From the NCBI GenBank assembly GCA_016705005.1, contig JADIZB010000038.1, positions 319,435 through 383,434 on the forward strand: a DNA stretch of 64,000 bases, written 5' to 3'. This document shows, piece by piece, positions 16,008 through 24,657 of this stretch. A program made the translations under genes and the position numbers. The notes under the pieces were generated by a model. That model ran no database searches. It worked only from the letters and a program-made list of their open reading frames with translations, and was not told the origin of the DNA. Positions within the stretch are counted from its first letter, which is position 1. Every line of letters starts with the position of its first letter. This DNA is from Bacteroidales bacterium. Its GTDB lineage: Bacteria > Bacteroidota > Bacteroidia > Bacteroidales > Lentimicrobiaceae.

Positions 16008-17000
16008 TCAATGAGGCTTGTTATTCTTAAGATAAAGGGTTGTTCCGGGCTCCGGCTCATGACCTTCAGGTAATCGGTTCTTCTTGTACAGTGATTTAAG
16101 TTTAATCCCATAGAGCTGGGAAACATCACGCATTGATTCATCTTTACTCAGAATATGGGTTTCCTGAGATGCTTTTCTTTTCTTAGGTTCAATATAAATT
16201 ACCTGACCAGCCCTGATCTCTTCGTTTTTTCCAAGCTCATTGTACCCCAGAACCTGAAAAACATGAATTCCAAGATCACGGGCAATGTTATGGGGCGAAT
16301 CATCCTTCCTTGCATAGATCAGCTTTACGTTATTGTTTACGTATATTTTCCTGTTACCTTCGGCAACTTCAAGAAACATAAAAGCCTTGTTTTTGGGACC
16401 GGTATACTCTGTAGGAACCGTTTCCTTCCTAGCCGGTTTCACTTCATTTTCTTTCCTGACAAAAGGTCCTTTGGGTTCGCTGTCGAAAAGAAAGAGTTCA
16501 TTCTCTTCAATTATCCTGATCAGCATTTCAGCATATTTGGGATTTGTGGCATACCCGGTATTCTTCAACCCATTGGCCCATCCCTTATAATCTTTAATAT
16601 CGAGTTCAAACAGCCGGGCATACCGGGGTCTGCTGGTCAGAAAGTAGGAATGATCATTGTACGACTCCTCGGCAGAAGCATACTTTCTGAAACATTCATT
16701 CTTCTCATCATCGTCCATGGTATAAGTCATACCTGTCCATTCCTTATGGCATTTGATTCCGAAATGATTGTTGGCGTTGACTGTAAGTTCTGAATTTCCA
16801 CAGCCTGATTCCAGAATTCCCTGAGCTAGCGTTATACTGGCCGGAATTTTGTATTCGTTCATTTTTCTGATGGCTATATCCTTGTATGTTTGAATATATC
16901 CGATGTAGTTGCTTTTATTGGCGGGCGACTGCGCACTCACCCGTATGTTATTCATCTGCAGAAAGAGGAAAGCAATCAGAAATATATAAGTTCTTGACAT
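16008..17000 (-). CDS. Secreted N-acetylglucosaminidase (GH73) with two LysM domains
   Basis: The 330-residue exported protein should cleave peptidoglycan glycan strands. A signal peptide ends at about VSAQ (residue 24). Residues 30-175 form a FlgJ-like GH73 domain: ASITLAQGILESGCGNSEL holds the catalytic Glu (near 67), followed by NNHFGIKCHKEW and FRKYASAEESYNDH. Two LysM peptidoglycan-binding domains follow: about residues 217-272 (KLIYARKDDSPHNIARDLGI) and 279-327 (HILSKDESMRDVSQLYGIK). The gene is alone on the reverse strand with its own promoter box. It is divergent from the two-component system, which may be chance. Confidence 0.88.
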   Translation of the reverse strand: MSRTYIFLIAFLFLQMNNIRVSAQSPANKSNYIGYIQTYKDIAIRKMNEYKIPASITLAQGILESGCGNSELTVNANNHFGIKCHKEWTGMTYTMDDDEKNECFRKYASAEESYNDHSYFLTSRPRYARLFELDIKDYKGWANGLKNTGYATNPKYAEMLIRIIEENELFLFDSEPKGPFVRKENEVKPARKETVPTEYTGPKNKAFMFLEVAEGNRKIYVNNNVKLIYARKDDSPHNIARDLGIHVFQVLGYNELGKNEEIRAGQVIYIEPKKRKASQETHILSKDESMRDVSQLYGIKLKSLYKKNRLPEGHEPEPGTTLYLKNNKPH

Positions 17001-17021
17001 AAGTGCTTATTGAATTTTATG

Positions 17022-17029
17022 CAAAGATA
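17022..17029 (-). promoter_or_regulatory. Candidate -7 promoter element for the glucosaminidase gene
   Basis: The reverse strand carries TATCTTTG, a perfect TAnnTTTG, 21 bases before the ATG at 17000. Confidence 0.55.
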
Positions 17030-17149
17030 TGAATCAGCGGCCAACCCATTAACATGCAAAAGGCCAAACAATAAGAACTTGTGCACATGCCCCGAAATTG
17101 TGTAATTTAGTGGTTCGATATTAATCCCTTTTCCACAACAAGCGCTGCT

Positions 17150-17851
17150 ATGTCAGAAATCCGAATACTTATTGTCGAAGATCATGTTAAGATGGCCGAC
17201 TCGATCAGTAAAGGCCTGGAAGAGAGTGGATTTAAAACTGAAGTTGCCTATGATGGTTTCATCGGCAAACGAATGGCAGAAGCCAATGAGTACAACCTGA
17301 TCCTCCTGGATGTAAACCTGCCTCAGATAAACGGGTATGAACTCTGCGCCGGAATCAGAAAGAAAAGTCCGGATATTCCGATCATCATGCTCACTGCACT
17401 GGGAAGTACAGAAGACAAATTACTCGGTTTCGAAAAGGGGGCTGATGACTATATTGTTAAACCTTTTGAATTCAGGGAACTGCTTGCAAGAATCAAAGCC
17501 TTGCTGAAACGGTCTCAGGCCGAAATGCAGAGTCACAAATTGTTGAAGGTAGCCGATCTGGTGATTGACCTTGACAGCAAATCGGTCATAAGGGGGAATA
17601 CTGCGATCGAACTGACAGCCAAAGAGTTTTCGCTACTTGAGTACCTTGTCAGAAATAAGGGAAGGGTTATTTCAAAGGCTGATATCGCTGAAAAGATCTG
17701 GAATATCAATTTCGATACAGGAACCAATGTGATTGAAGTATACGTTAACTTTTTAAGGAAGAAGATTGACCGCAATTTCCCGGTAAAACTCATACATACC
17801 CAGATAGGGATGGGTTATGTATTAAAAGAAACCTTACCGAATGCAGATTAG
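17150..17851 (+). CDS. OmpR-family response regulator
   Basis: The 233-residue protein has a receiver domain (residues 1-120) with the acidic pair in VEDHVKM, the phosphate-accepting Asp in LLDVNLP near residue 54 and the conserved Lys in VKPFE. A winged-helix DNA-binding domain follows (about 130-230: LTAKEFSLLEYLVRNKG, IEVYVNFLRKKID). It is a transcription regulator switched by the histidine kinase encoded next, which it overlaps by 11 bases. The target genes are not apparent. TAATTTAG at 17103-17110 is a near -7 box. Confidence 0.93.
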   Translation: MSEIRILIVEDHVKMADSISKGLEESGFKTEVAYDGFIGKRMAEANEYNLILLDVNLPQINGYELCAGIRKKSPDIPIIMLTALGSTEDKLLGFEKGADDYIVKPFEFRELLARIKALLKRSQAEMQSHKLLKVADLVIDLDSKSVIRGNTAIELTAKEFSLLEYLVRNKGRVISKADIAEKIWNINFDTGTNVIEVYVNFLRKKIDRNFPVKLIHTQIGMGYVLKETLPNAD

Positions 17852-19220
17852 AACCAGGCTTACATTACAGTTCGCTTTGCTGGTTGGAGGCATTCTCATC
17901 GCCTTCTCAATTCTTATTTATACACTATCTGCCAATTACAGAAAACAGGAGTTTACACAAAGGCTAAAGGAAAGAGCAATCAACACTGCTAAACTATTGA
18001 TTGACGTGAAGGAGATCAACGACAATCTTCTGCGTATTATCGATAGTAGTAATTACAGTGCACTTCTGGGTGATGAGGTCGTTGTTTTTGATTATTTCAA
18101 GAAGAGCAGGATATATATGAATGTTGATTCTTCAACATTGAACATTTCGGAAGAATTGCTTTCGAAAATCAGAAATAACGAGGAATTCACATTCAGTCAA
18201 GGCAACAGGGAAGCGATCGGGCTACTTTATTCAAATGATCTGAGAAGGTTTGTTGTGATCGCTTCGGCGGTTGATACCTATGGAATCACCAAACTCAACA
18301 ACCTGCTGATTGTTTTGCTGATCGGCCTCATAAGTTCTATTATCCTCACATTGCTGACTGGTATGTTCTTTTCGAGACAGTCGCTAAGGCCCATTTCAGA
18401 GGTAATCACACAGGTTTCTACCATTTCCGGCTCAACCCTTGAACAAAGGGTGGATGAAGGTAATGGTACCGATGAAATTGCCCACCTTGCCATCACCTTT
18501 AATAAAATGCTTGATCGTATAGAAAAGGCATTCAAAGTTCAGAAAAGCTTTGTTTCCAATGCTTCGCATGAGCTTCGCACACCACTGGCGGCGATTACCA
18601 GCCAGATTGAAGTCGCTTTAATGAAACACCGCGAAGCAGAAGAATACAAAGATGTACTGAATTCACTGCTCGATGATGCACGAAGCCTAACATCTCTGGC
18701 AAATAATTTACTTGAAATAGCCAGAACAGAACAGGATATCAGGACTTTAAAAACGAGTGCTGTCAGATTTGACGAACTTTTTCTCCAGACTCAGTCAGAT
18801 ATCCTGTTCCTCCATCCTGAGTACAGTATTGAAATTATAATCAATGACAATACAATCGATGAAGATCAGGACCTGACCATTTTTGGCAATGAAAACCTGC
18901 TAAAACTGATCATTGTGAACCTGCTTGATAATGCATGCAAATTTTCGGGGGGCAAGACCGTTTCGGCAACACTGAGCTACAATCCTGAGAATGTTCACTT
19001 ATTGGTTAAAGACCAGGGAATTGGAATTTCTTCCGATGACCTTCCACATATCTTTGAACCTTTCTACAGGGCAAAAAATGCTCAGACCATAAGCGGACAT
19101 GGTATCGGCCTACCGCTGATTTCAAAAATCACAACGCTTCATAACGGTAAAATCATTGTTTCCTCTGTAGAAGGAGAAGGCACCACCGTTGAAGTATGGC
19201 TACCCTATCATTTTAACTAA
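17841..19220 (+). CDS. Sensor histidine kinase of the OmpR partner type
   Basis: The 459-residue inner-membrane kinase has a first helix at about 8-30, a periplasmic sensor of about 120 residues, and a second helix at 153-177. A HAMP linker follows (LRPISEVITQV). The HisKA domain has the phosphorylated His in ASHELRTPLAAI near residue 242. The ATPase domain has N-box NLLDNACKF, DQGIGIS and GHGIGLPLI. It should phosphorylate the regulator encoded just upstream (11-base overlap). The sensed signal is unknown. Confidence 0.93.
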   Translation: MQIRTRLTLQFALLVGGILIAFSILIYTLSANYRKQEFTQRLKERAINTAKLLIDVKEINDNLLRIIDSSNYSALLGDEVVVFDYFKKSRIYMNVDSSTLNISEELLSKIRNNEEFTFSQGNREAIGLLYSNDLRRFVVIASAVDTYGITKLNNLLIVLLIGLISSIILTLLTGMFFSRQSLRPISEVITQVSTISGSTLEQRVDEGNGTDEIAHLAITFNKMLDRIEKAFKVQKSFVSNASHELRTPLAAITSQIEVALMKHREAEEYKDVLNSLLDDARSLTSLANNLLEIARTEQDIRTLKTSAVRFDELFLQTQSDILFLHPEYSIEIIINDNTIDEDQDLTIFGNENLLKLIIVNLLDNACKFSGGKTVSATLSYNPENVHLLVKDQGIGISSDDLPHIFEPFYRAKNAQTISGHGIGLPLISKITTLHNGKIIVSSVEGEGTTVEVWLPYHFN

Positions 19221-19224
19221 GTCC

Positions 19225-19845
19225 ATGGATATTATTTTAAAGTACTTTCCCGGCCTGAGTCCCGAACAAACCTTACAGTTTGAAGCACTTCTGGAGGTAT
19301 ACCGTCACTGGAATGCTGCTATAAATGTAATATCACGCAAAGACTTTGAGCACCTTTATGAAAGGCATGTGCTTCACTCACTTGGAATTGCTAGGGTGAT
19401 CAAATTCGCTCCCGGTAGTCAGATTCTGGATATAGGCACCGGTGGCGGATTCCCGGGCATACCACTGGCGATTCTGTATCCTGATTCAGATTTTCATCTG
19501 GTCGATTCGATCGGAAAAAAAATAAAGGTTGTAAATGCTGTAGCAGATACCCTGAAGTTGAAAAATGTTTCAACTGCTAATTGCCGTGCCGAGGAACTTA
19601 CAGGAAAATATGACTTTATCGTAAGTCGTGCTGTAGCGTCGTTAAATGAGTTTGCGGGGTGGACCAGGAAAAACATTGCCCGAACTTCAAAAAACCCCTT
19701 GCACAATGGCATCCTGTACCTGAAAGGTGGCGACCTGACAGCAGAGTTAAAAGAATCGGGCGGGAAATACCAGATTTATCAACTTGAACGATACTTTGAT
19801 GAGCCTTTTTTTGAGACAAAATCGGTGGTTCATCTATGGTTTTAA
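19225..19845 (+). CDS. rsmG: 16S rRNA (guanine-527 N7) methyltransferase RsmG
   Basis: RsmG (GidB) methylates G527 of 16S rRNA with S-adenosylmethionine. The Rossmann methyltransferase motif ILDIGTGGGFPGIPLAI lies near residues 70-86. NVISRKDFEHLYERHVLHSL is the family's N-terminal signature, and FIVSRAVASL is motif IV-like. The ATG at 19225 is used because the extra 12 codons of a longer frame overlap the kinase gene. The protein is 206 residues, normal. It begins 4 bases after the kinase stop and is probably transcribed with it. Confidence 0.93.
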   Translation: MDIILKYFPGLSPEQTLQFEALLEVYRHWNAAINVISRKDFEHLYERHVLHSLGIARVIKFAPGSQILDIGTGGGFPGIPLAILYPDSDFHLVDSIGKKIKVVNAVADTLKLKNVSTANCRAEELTGKYDFIVSRAVASLNEFAGWTRKNIARTSKNPLHNGILYLKGGDLTAELKESGGKYQIYQLERYFDEPFFETKSVVHLWF

Positions 19846-19973
19846 TAAACCATAATATGTATTGGACAGTAATTCTTTTTCAGGTGGTAATAATCATCCC
19901 GTCAAGAGTAAAAGTTGTAATTTAGCCTACCATTTCCGAAATTCTAATTCAGACATAATCAAATCTTAAATCC

Positions 19974-21431
19974 ATGAGTAATCAGATTCTTAACCTTGAA
20001 CCAAAGGCTGTTTGGAAACATTTTTACAGTCTGACCCAGATTCCCCGACCCTCAAAAAAAGAGGAACGAGTCATAGAATTTATGAAAAATTTTGGCCAGA
20101 ACCTTGGCCTTGAAACCATTGTTGATGAAGTTGGGAATGTGATCATTCGCAAACCAGCTACTCCTGGGATGGAAAACCGCAAGGGGGTTATTCTTCAGGC
20201 CCATCTTGATATGGTACCACAGAAAAACAGCGACAAAGCCCATGATTTTGAAAAAGACCCGATCGAAACCATCATTGACGGGGAATGGGTCAGGGCCAAC
20301 GGAACTACACTCGGAGCTGATAACGGAATGGGTGCCGCAGCCATTATGGCGGTTCTCGAATCGAAAGACCTGATACACGGGCCGGTGGAAGCGTTGTTCA
20401 CCATAGATGAAGAAACAGGGATGACAGGCGCTGAGAACCTCAAACCCGGCCTGTTGAAAGGCGACATTCTCCTGAATCTCGATTCCGAAGATGAAGGTGA
20501 ATTGTATTTCGGTTGTGCAGGCGGGATAGATGGTAGCTTCGAATTCAAATTTAAACAGGTGAATCCAGAACCTGATACGGTTGCTTATAAGCTTAATGTC
20601 AGTGGTTTAAAAGGCGGGCATTCCGGTCTGGATATATCATTGGGAAGAGGCAATTCCTGCAAAATCCTGGTTCGTCTGCTATGGCATGGTGTTGAAAAAC
20701 ACGGTCTCCGCCTTGCCGGCATGGAATCGGGAAATATGCGCAATGCCATTCCCCGCGAAGGTTTTGCCATAGTTACCATCCCTGCAGGGAAAAAAGATGA
20801 ATTTGAAAAATGTATGGCCAAATCTGCAGAAACAATCAAAGCAGAACTTTCAGTTACAGAACCCGGACTCCAGATCAGGGTTGCAGCAACCGATATGCCT
20901 GCTTTCCTGATTGACACAGACACCCAAAACAGGATGCTGAGGGCTGTTTACGGTTGTCCGAACGGTGTCATGCGGATGAGCGATGCTATGGCCGGATTGG
21001 TTGAAACCTCAACCAACCTTTCCATCATCAAGTCTGATGATGTTTCAATTAAGATTTCCTGCCTTCTGAGAAGTTCAGTAAACTCTGCCAAAACAGACCT
21101 TACGCACATGATGGGCAGCATTTTTGAACTGGCTGGTGCCATGGTTGCATTTGAAGGGGGATATCCCGGATGGAAACCAAACCCTGATAGTGCCATACTG
21201 AAAACAATGCAGGGTGTTTACAACAGCAAATTCGGCAAAATTCCGGAGATCAAGGCCATCCATGCCGGTCTTGAATGCGGTTTGCTGGGAGCTGTTTATC
21301 CGAACTGGGATATGATCTCTTTCGGACCGACCATCCGTTACCCACACTCCCCGGACGAAAAAGTACATATTGAATCTGTTGGAAAATTCTGGGTTTATCT
21401 CACTGAAACGCTGAAAAGTATTCCTGCATAG
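19974..21431 (+). CDS. pepD: Aminoacyl-histidine dipeptidase (PepD, M20 family)
   Basis: This cytoplasmic zinc peptidase hydrolyses Xaa-His and other dipeptides. Metal and catalytic residues of M20 peptidases are visible: VILQAHLDMVPQ (His near residue 77, Asp 79), LGADNGMGAAA (bridging Asp), and TIDEETGMTGA (general base Glu and metal Glu), with AGLECGLLG and a C-terminal PHSPDE-H pattern. The length of 485 residues is typical. TAATTTAG at 19918-19925 is a weak promoter candidate. A strong terminator follows, so it is probably a single-gene unit. Confidence 0.93.
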   Translation: MSNQILNLEPKAVWKHFYSLTQIPRPSKKEERVIEFMKNFGQNLGLETIVDEVGNVIIRKPATPGMENRKGVILQAHLDMVPQKNSDKAHDFEKDPIETIIDGEWVRANGTTLGADNGMGAAAIMAVLESKDLIHGPVEALFTIDEETGMTGAENLKPGLLKGDILLNLDSEDEGELYFGCAGGIDGSFEFKFKQVNPEPDTVAYKLNVSGLKGGHSGLDISLGRGNSCKILVRLLWHGVEKHGLRLAGMESGNMRNAIPREGFAIVTIPAGKKDEFEKCMAKSAETIKAELSVTEPGLQIRVAATDMPAFLIDTDTQNRMLRAVYGCPNGVMRMSDAMAGLVETSTNLSIIKSDDVSIKISCLLRSSVNSAKTDLTHMMGSIFELAGAMVAFEGGYPGWKPNPDSAILKTMQGVYNSKFGKIPEIKAIHAGLECGLLGAVYPNWDMISFGPTIRYPHSPDEKVHIESVGKFWVYLTETLKSIPA

Positions 21432-21449
21432 TTGAACTCAATATATTCA

Positions 21450-21484
21450 GGGTCAGGCTACTGAAGAAGGTGCCTGACCCTTTT
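21450..21484 (+). terminator. Rho-independent terminator after pepD
   Basis: GGGTCAGGC (21450-21458) pairs perfectly with GCCTGACCC (21472-21480), followed by TTTT. Confidence 0.9.
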
Positions 21485-21525
21485 CAATTTCGTGGAAAAA
21501 ATATACCAAAAAAAAGCATCGAATA

Positions 21526-21556
21526 TTTGGGGAATAAAATATAATTTCTATCTTTG
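21526..21556 (+). promoter_or_regulatory. Promoter of rpmH
   Basis: TTTG at 21526-21529 and TATCTTTG at 21549-21556 are separated by 19 bases, exactly the Bacteroidetes consensus. The ATG of rpmH is 20 bases after the -7 box. Confidence 0.8.
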
Positions 21557-21576
21557 CAGTCCCAAAAAATACGAGT

Positions 21577-21738
21577 ATGAGCAAGAGAACATTTCAGCCG
21601 TCGCAAAGGAAAAGAAGGAACAAACATGGTTTCAGGGAAAGAATGTCAACCGCCAATGGCCGTAAAGTTCTTGCTGCACGCAGAGCCAAGGGCAGAAAAA
21701 AACTGACTGTTTCAGACGAAGGAAAGCATAAAGCTTAA
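21577..21738 (+). CDS. rpmH: 50S ribosomal protein L34
   Basis: A 53-residue, very basic protein beginning [20 protein letters not shown] and continuing [19 protein letters not shown]. This is the unmistakable L34 pattern; the protein binds 23S rRNA in the large subunit. L34 is usually 44-53 residues, and Bacteroidetes versions carry a short C-terminal extension as here ([11 protein letters not shown]). It has its own consensus promoter and terminator. Confidence 0.97.
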   Translation: MSKRTFQPSQRKRRNKHGFRERMSTANGRKVLAARRAKGRKKLTVSDEGKHKA

Positions 21739-21765
21739 CCATATCAGCTCCGGCTGACCAAAACA

Positions 21766-21797
21766 TAAAAGGAGGTAATGTAAATTGCCTCCTTTTC
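21766..21797 (+). terminator. Rho-independent terminator after rpmH
   Basis: AAAAGGAGGTAAT pairs with ATTGCCTCCTTTT with one G-T pair and a short loop, ending in T residues. Confidence 0.85.
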
Positions 21798-21923
21798 TTG
21801 TTAATATTTCAGAACAGAACAACCATACTGCTGTATTGTCATATAAAAATAATGCCGATCCTGCTCAATATCTTAAAAAGCAGTAAATTCGCAATCCATA
21901 AAGCAAAACCATCACTCCAGCCT

Positions 21924-22181
21924 ATGGGCTTACTCAGATTTCTTCTTATCGTATTTTTGATTTACCTTTTTTTCAGGGTATTCAACAGATTCATTCTTCC
22001 ATTACTGGTCAGGGTAACCCTACGTAAAGTTCAGACCAGATTTTACGAGCAGAATCCCCATTTAAAACCCGAAGCTCCCCAGAAAGAAGGAAAGGTTACC
22101 ATAAAGAGGGTTTCAAAAGACAAAGACAATCATGACTCATCTGACCTCGGAGAGTATGTTGATTACGAAGAAATAAAATAA
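21924..22181 (+). CDS. DUF4834 family small membrane protein
   Basis: The 85-residue protein has one N-terminal membrane helix (LLRFLLIVFLIYLFFRVF), then a basic stretch and an acidic C-terminus ending LGEYVDYEEIK. This layout matches DUF4834, a Bacteroidetes family of unknown function. A start at ATG 21924 is preferred over an upstream start at 21798, because the extra residues lie in the terminator of rpmH. It is followed after 10 bases by the YfhO-like gene, so the two are probably co-transcribed. Confidence 0.75.
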   Translation: MGLLRFLLIVFLIYLFFRVFNRFILPLLVRVTLRKVQTRFYEQNPHLKPEAPQKEGKVTIKRVSKDKDNHDSSDLGEYVDYEEIK

Positions 22182-22191
22182 TAAATCAACC

Positions 22192-24639
22192 ATGAAAAAC
22201 ATCAATTTCAAGCAGTTGGTCCCCTATTTCGCGGCCATTTTTATTTTTCTGATCATCGTTATGGGGTATTTCAGCCCACTGCTCGAAGGAAAAAAGCTCA
22301 GGCAGGGGGATATCACCAACTGGAAAGGGATGTCGAAAGAGATAACCGATTTCAGAGCAAAAACCGGTGAAGAAGCCTTGTGGACAAACTCAATGTTTGG
22401 AGGTATGCCGGCCTATCAGATTTCGGTTGAATACAACGCTAATCAGGTCAGGTTTTTCGATAAAATTTTTACCCTGGGACTGCCCCATCCAGCCGGGATG
22501 GTATTCCTGTATTTTATAGGGTTCTTCATACTGCTGCTTGTCCTAAAAATTGATCCATGGCTGGCCATTGCCGGGTCCCTCGCATTTGCCTTTTCATCCT
22601 ATTTCCTGGTAATTCTCGAAGCTGGCCACAACAGTAAGGCACATGCCATTGGCTATATGGCTCCGGTAATCGCAGGAATTATACTGACCTACAACGGCCG
22701 TCTGCTTGCCGGCAGCTTGCTCACAGCCTTGTTTCTCTCACTTGAAATCAGAGCCAACCACCTTCAGATAACTTATTATCTGCTGATCCTGGTGGTAGTA
22801 CTCGGCATGTTTCAACTCGCTGAAGCCATTAAGAACAAGAAACACCTCTTATTTCTGAAAGCAACAGGACTGCTGATTATTGCTGCAGCTCTGGCTGTTG
22901 CCACCAACATTACCAACTTATGGGCTACCTGGGAGTATGGAAAGGAAACCATCAGGGGAAAGACGGAACTCACGTCTGATAAGGAGAACAGGACTACCGG
23001 GCTCGATAAGGATTATGCCACACAGTGGAGCTATGGCACCGCTGAAAGTTTCTCACTGCTGATACCCAATGCTAAGGGTGGCGCATCCGGAAGTCTTGGT
23101 AATAATGAAAATGCGATGAAAAAAGCCGACCCTTCAGTGGCAGAAACCATAGCAGGACAAAACCAATACTGGGGAGACCAGCCGTTCACTTCTGGGCCGG
23201 TGTATGCCGGGGCCATCATGGTCTTCCTGTTTATTCTCGGGCTGTTTATCGTGAAAGGGAATCTTAGGTGGTGGCTGCTTGCCGCTACTTTGCTTTCGGT
23301 GATGCTGGCCTGGGGAAAGAATTTTATGCCTCTCACCGATTTCTTCCTTCATTACATACCCGGATATAACAAATTCAGGGCTGTATCTATGATTCTTGTT
23401 ATTGCTGAATTAACTATACCATTGCTGGGAATTCTTGCCCTGAACGAGATTTTTCGCGAGCCACGAATCCTAAAAGAAAAACAAAAGTATTTCTACATTT
23501 CAATAGGTATAACGGCTGGTATCGCCCTTATTTTTTATCTGATTCCTCAAACCTTTTTCAGCTTTCTGAGCAATGCAGAAACCTCGGCCATTGCTTCACA
23601 AAAGTCGCAACTTGAACAGGGACAGTTAGAACAATTCAACACCATCGTCTCCAATCTCGAAAAAGTCAGGATGGCCATCTTCAAAGCAGATGCAATCAGG
23701 AGCTTCATTTTTATCCTGTTATCGGCAGCACTCATCTGGCTTTACAGCATCAGAAAAGTAACCGGACCAATTTTAATCACAGGCATAACTTTGCTTATAG
23801 CCGTAGATATGATACCCGTTGCAAAACGATACCTGAACAACGATAACTTTGCAGGAAAATCGCAGGTTGCAGTTCCATTCCAGCCAACCTCCGCCGACCA
23901 GCTGATCATGAAAGATACCGACCCTAACTTCAGGGTTTTCAATATGACTGTCGGGGCGTTCCAGGATGCCAGCACTTCCTATTTCCATAAAAGTATTGGT
24001 GGATATCATGGTGCCAAACTACGCCGATACCAGGAACTGATTGATCACCACCTCACGAAAAACAATGAGGCTGTGCTTAACATGCTGAATACCAAATATG
24101 TTGTTTACCCTGACAATAACAGGCAGCCGGCTGTTCAAATCAACATGGGGGCTATGGGAAATGCCTGGTTCGTCAAAGAGGTGAAATTTGTTGACAATGC
24201 CGATCAGGAAATTGATGCATTGACCAGTTTCAGCCCGGCCCAGACTGCCATTGTCGATAAACGATTCAGCAAAGAATTGCAGGGTCTGAACATCATACCT
24301 GATTCTTCGGCAAACATTGAACTCAGGGAATACCAGCCGAACAAACTGAAATATGTGTATAATGCAGCTGGCGAACAGCTTGCCATTTTTTCCGAAATCT
24401 ATTATGCCAAAGGCTGGAATGCCTTCATTGATGGTAAACCTGTTCCACATTTCAGGGCAAATTATGTGCTGAGAGCTATGGTGGTGCCTGCCGGTAAACA
24501 TGAGATTGAATTCCGGTTTGAACCAACAGTTTTCTTTACGGGTGAGAAGATTTCATTTGCTGGCTCCCTGCTCCTGATTCTGTTACTGCTCGGTTATGCC
24601 GGAAACGAAATCCGCAGGTATATGAGCAGGAAGGCTTAA
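22192..24639 (+). CDS. YfhO-like polytopic membrane protein
   Basis: The 815-residue protein has about 12 membrane helices and a C-terminal extracytoplasmic domain, the layout of the YfhO/GT-C-like family. Loops include LEAGHNSKAHAIGYMAPV and REYQPNKLKYVYNAAGEQLAIFSEIYYAKGWNAFIDG, the latter a typical YfhO C-terminal strand region. Family members are linked to lipid-linked sugar transfer to envelope glycans such as teichoic acids, but no function is proven in Bacteroidetes. Its place directly upstream of a glycosyltransferase (18-base gap) fits a glycan role. Confidence 0.85.
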   Translation: MKNINFKQLVPYFAAIFIFLIIVMGYFSPLLEGKKLRQGDITNWKGMSKEITDFRAKTGEEALWTNSMFGGMPAYQISVEYNANQVRFFDKIFTLGLPHPAGMVFLYFIGFFILLLVLKIDPWLAIAGSLAFAFSSYFLVILEAGHNSKAHAIGYMAPVIAGIILTYNGRLLAGSLLTALFLSLEIRANHLQITYYLLILVVVLGMFQLAEAIKNKKHLLFLKATGLLIIAAALAVATNITNLWATWEYGKETIRGKTELTSDKENRTTGLDKDYATQWSYGTAESFSLLIPNAKGGASGSLGNNENAMKKADPSVAETIAGQNQYWGDQPFTSGPVYAGAIMVFLFILGLFIVKGNLRWWLLAATLLSVMLAWGKNFMPLTDFFLHYIPGYNKFRAVSMILVIAELTIPLLGILALNEIFREPRILKEKQKYFYISIGITAGIALIFYLIPQTFFSFLSNAETSAIASQKSQLEQGQLEQFNTIVSNLEKVRMAIFKADAIRSFIFILLSAALIWLYSIRKVTGPILITGITLLIAVDMIPVAKRYLNNDNFAGKSQVAVPFQPTSADQLIMKDTDPNFRVFNMTVGAFQDASTSYFHKSIGGYHGAKLRRYQELIDHHLTKNNEAVLNMLNTKYVVYPDNNRQPAVQINMGAMGNAWFVKEVKFVDNADQEIDALTSFSPAQTAIVDKRFSKELQGLNIIPDSSANIELREYQPNKLKYVYNAAGEQLAIFSEIYYAKGWNAFIDGKPVPHFRANYVLRAMVVPAGKHEIEFRFEPTVFFTGEKISFAGSLLLILLLLGYAGNEIRRYMSRKA

Positions 24640-24657
24640 TATCCGGCAATAACATCC

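Noticed and set aside
15863..16141. A 92-codon reverse frame downstream of the glucosaminidase
   Set aside because: It overlaps the end of that gene in another frame and has no independent start or domain.
16155..16793. A 212-codon forward frame
   Set aside because: It is the complement of the GH73/LysM gene; the reverse strand has clear domains and a signal peptide.
24019..24501. A 160-codon reverse frame
   Set aside because: It is antisense to the C-terminal part of the YfhO-like gene and shows no family pattern.
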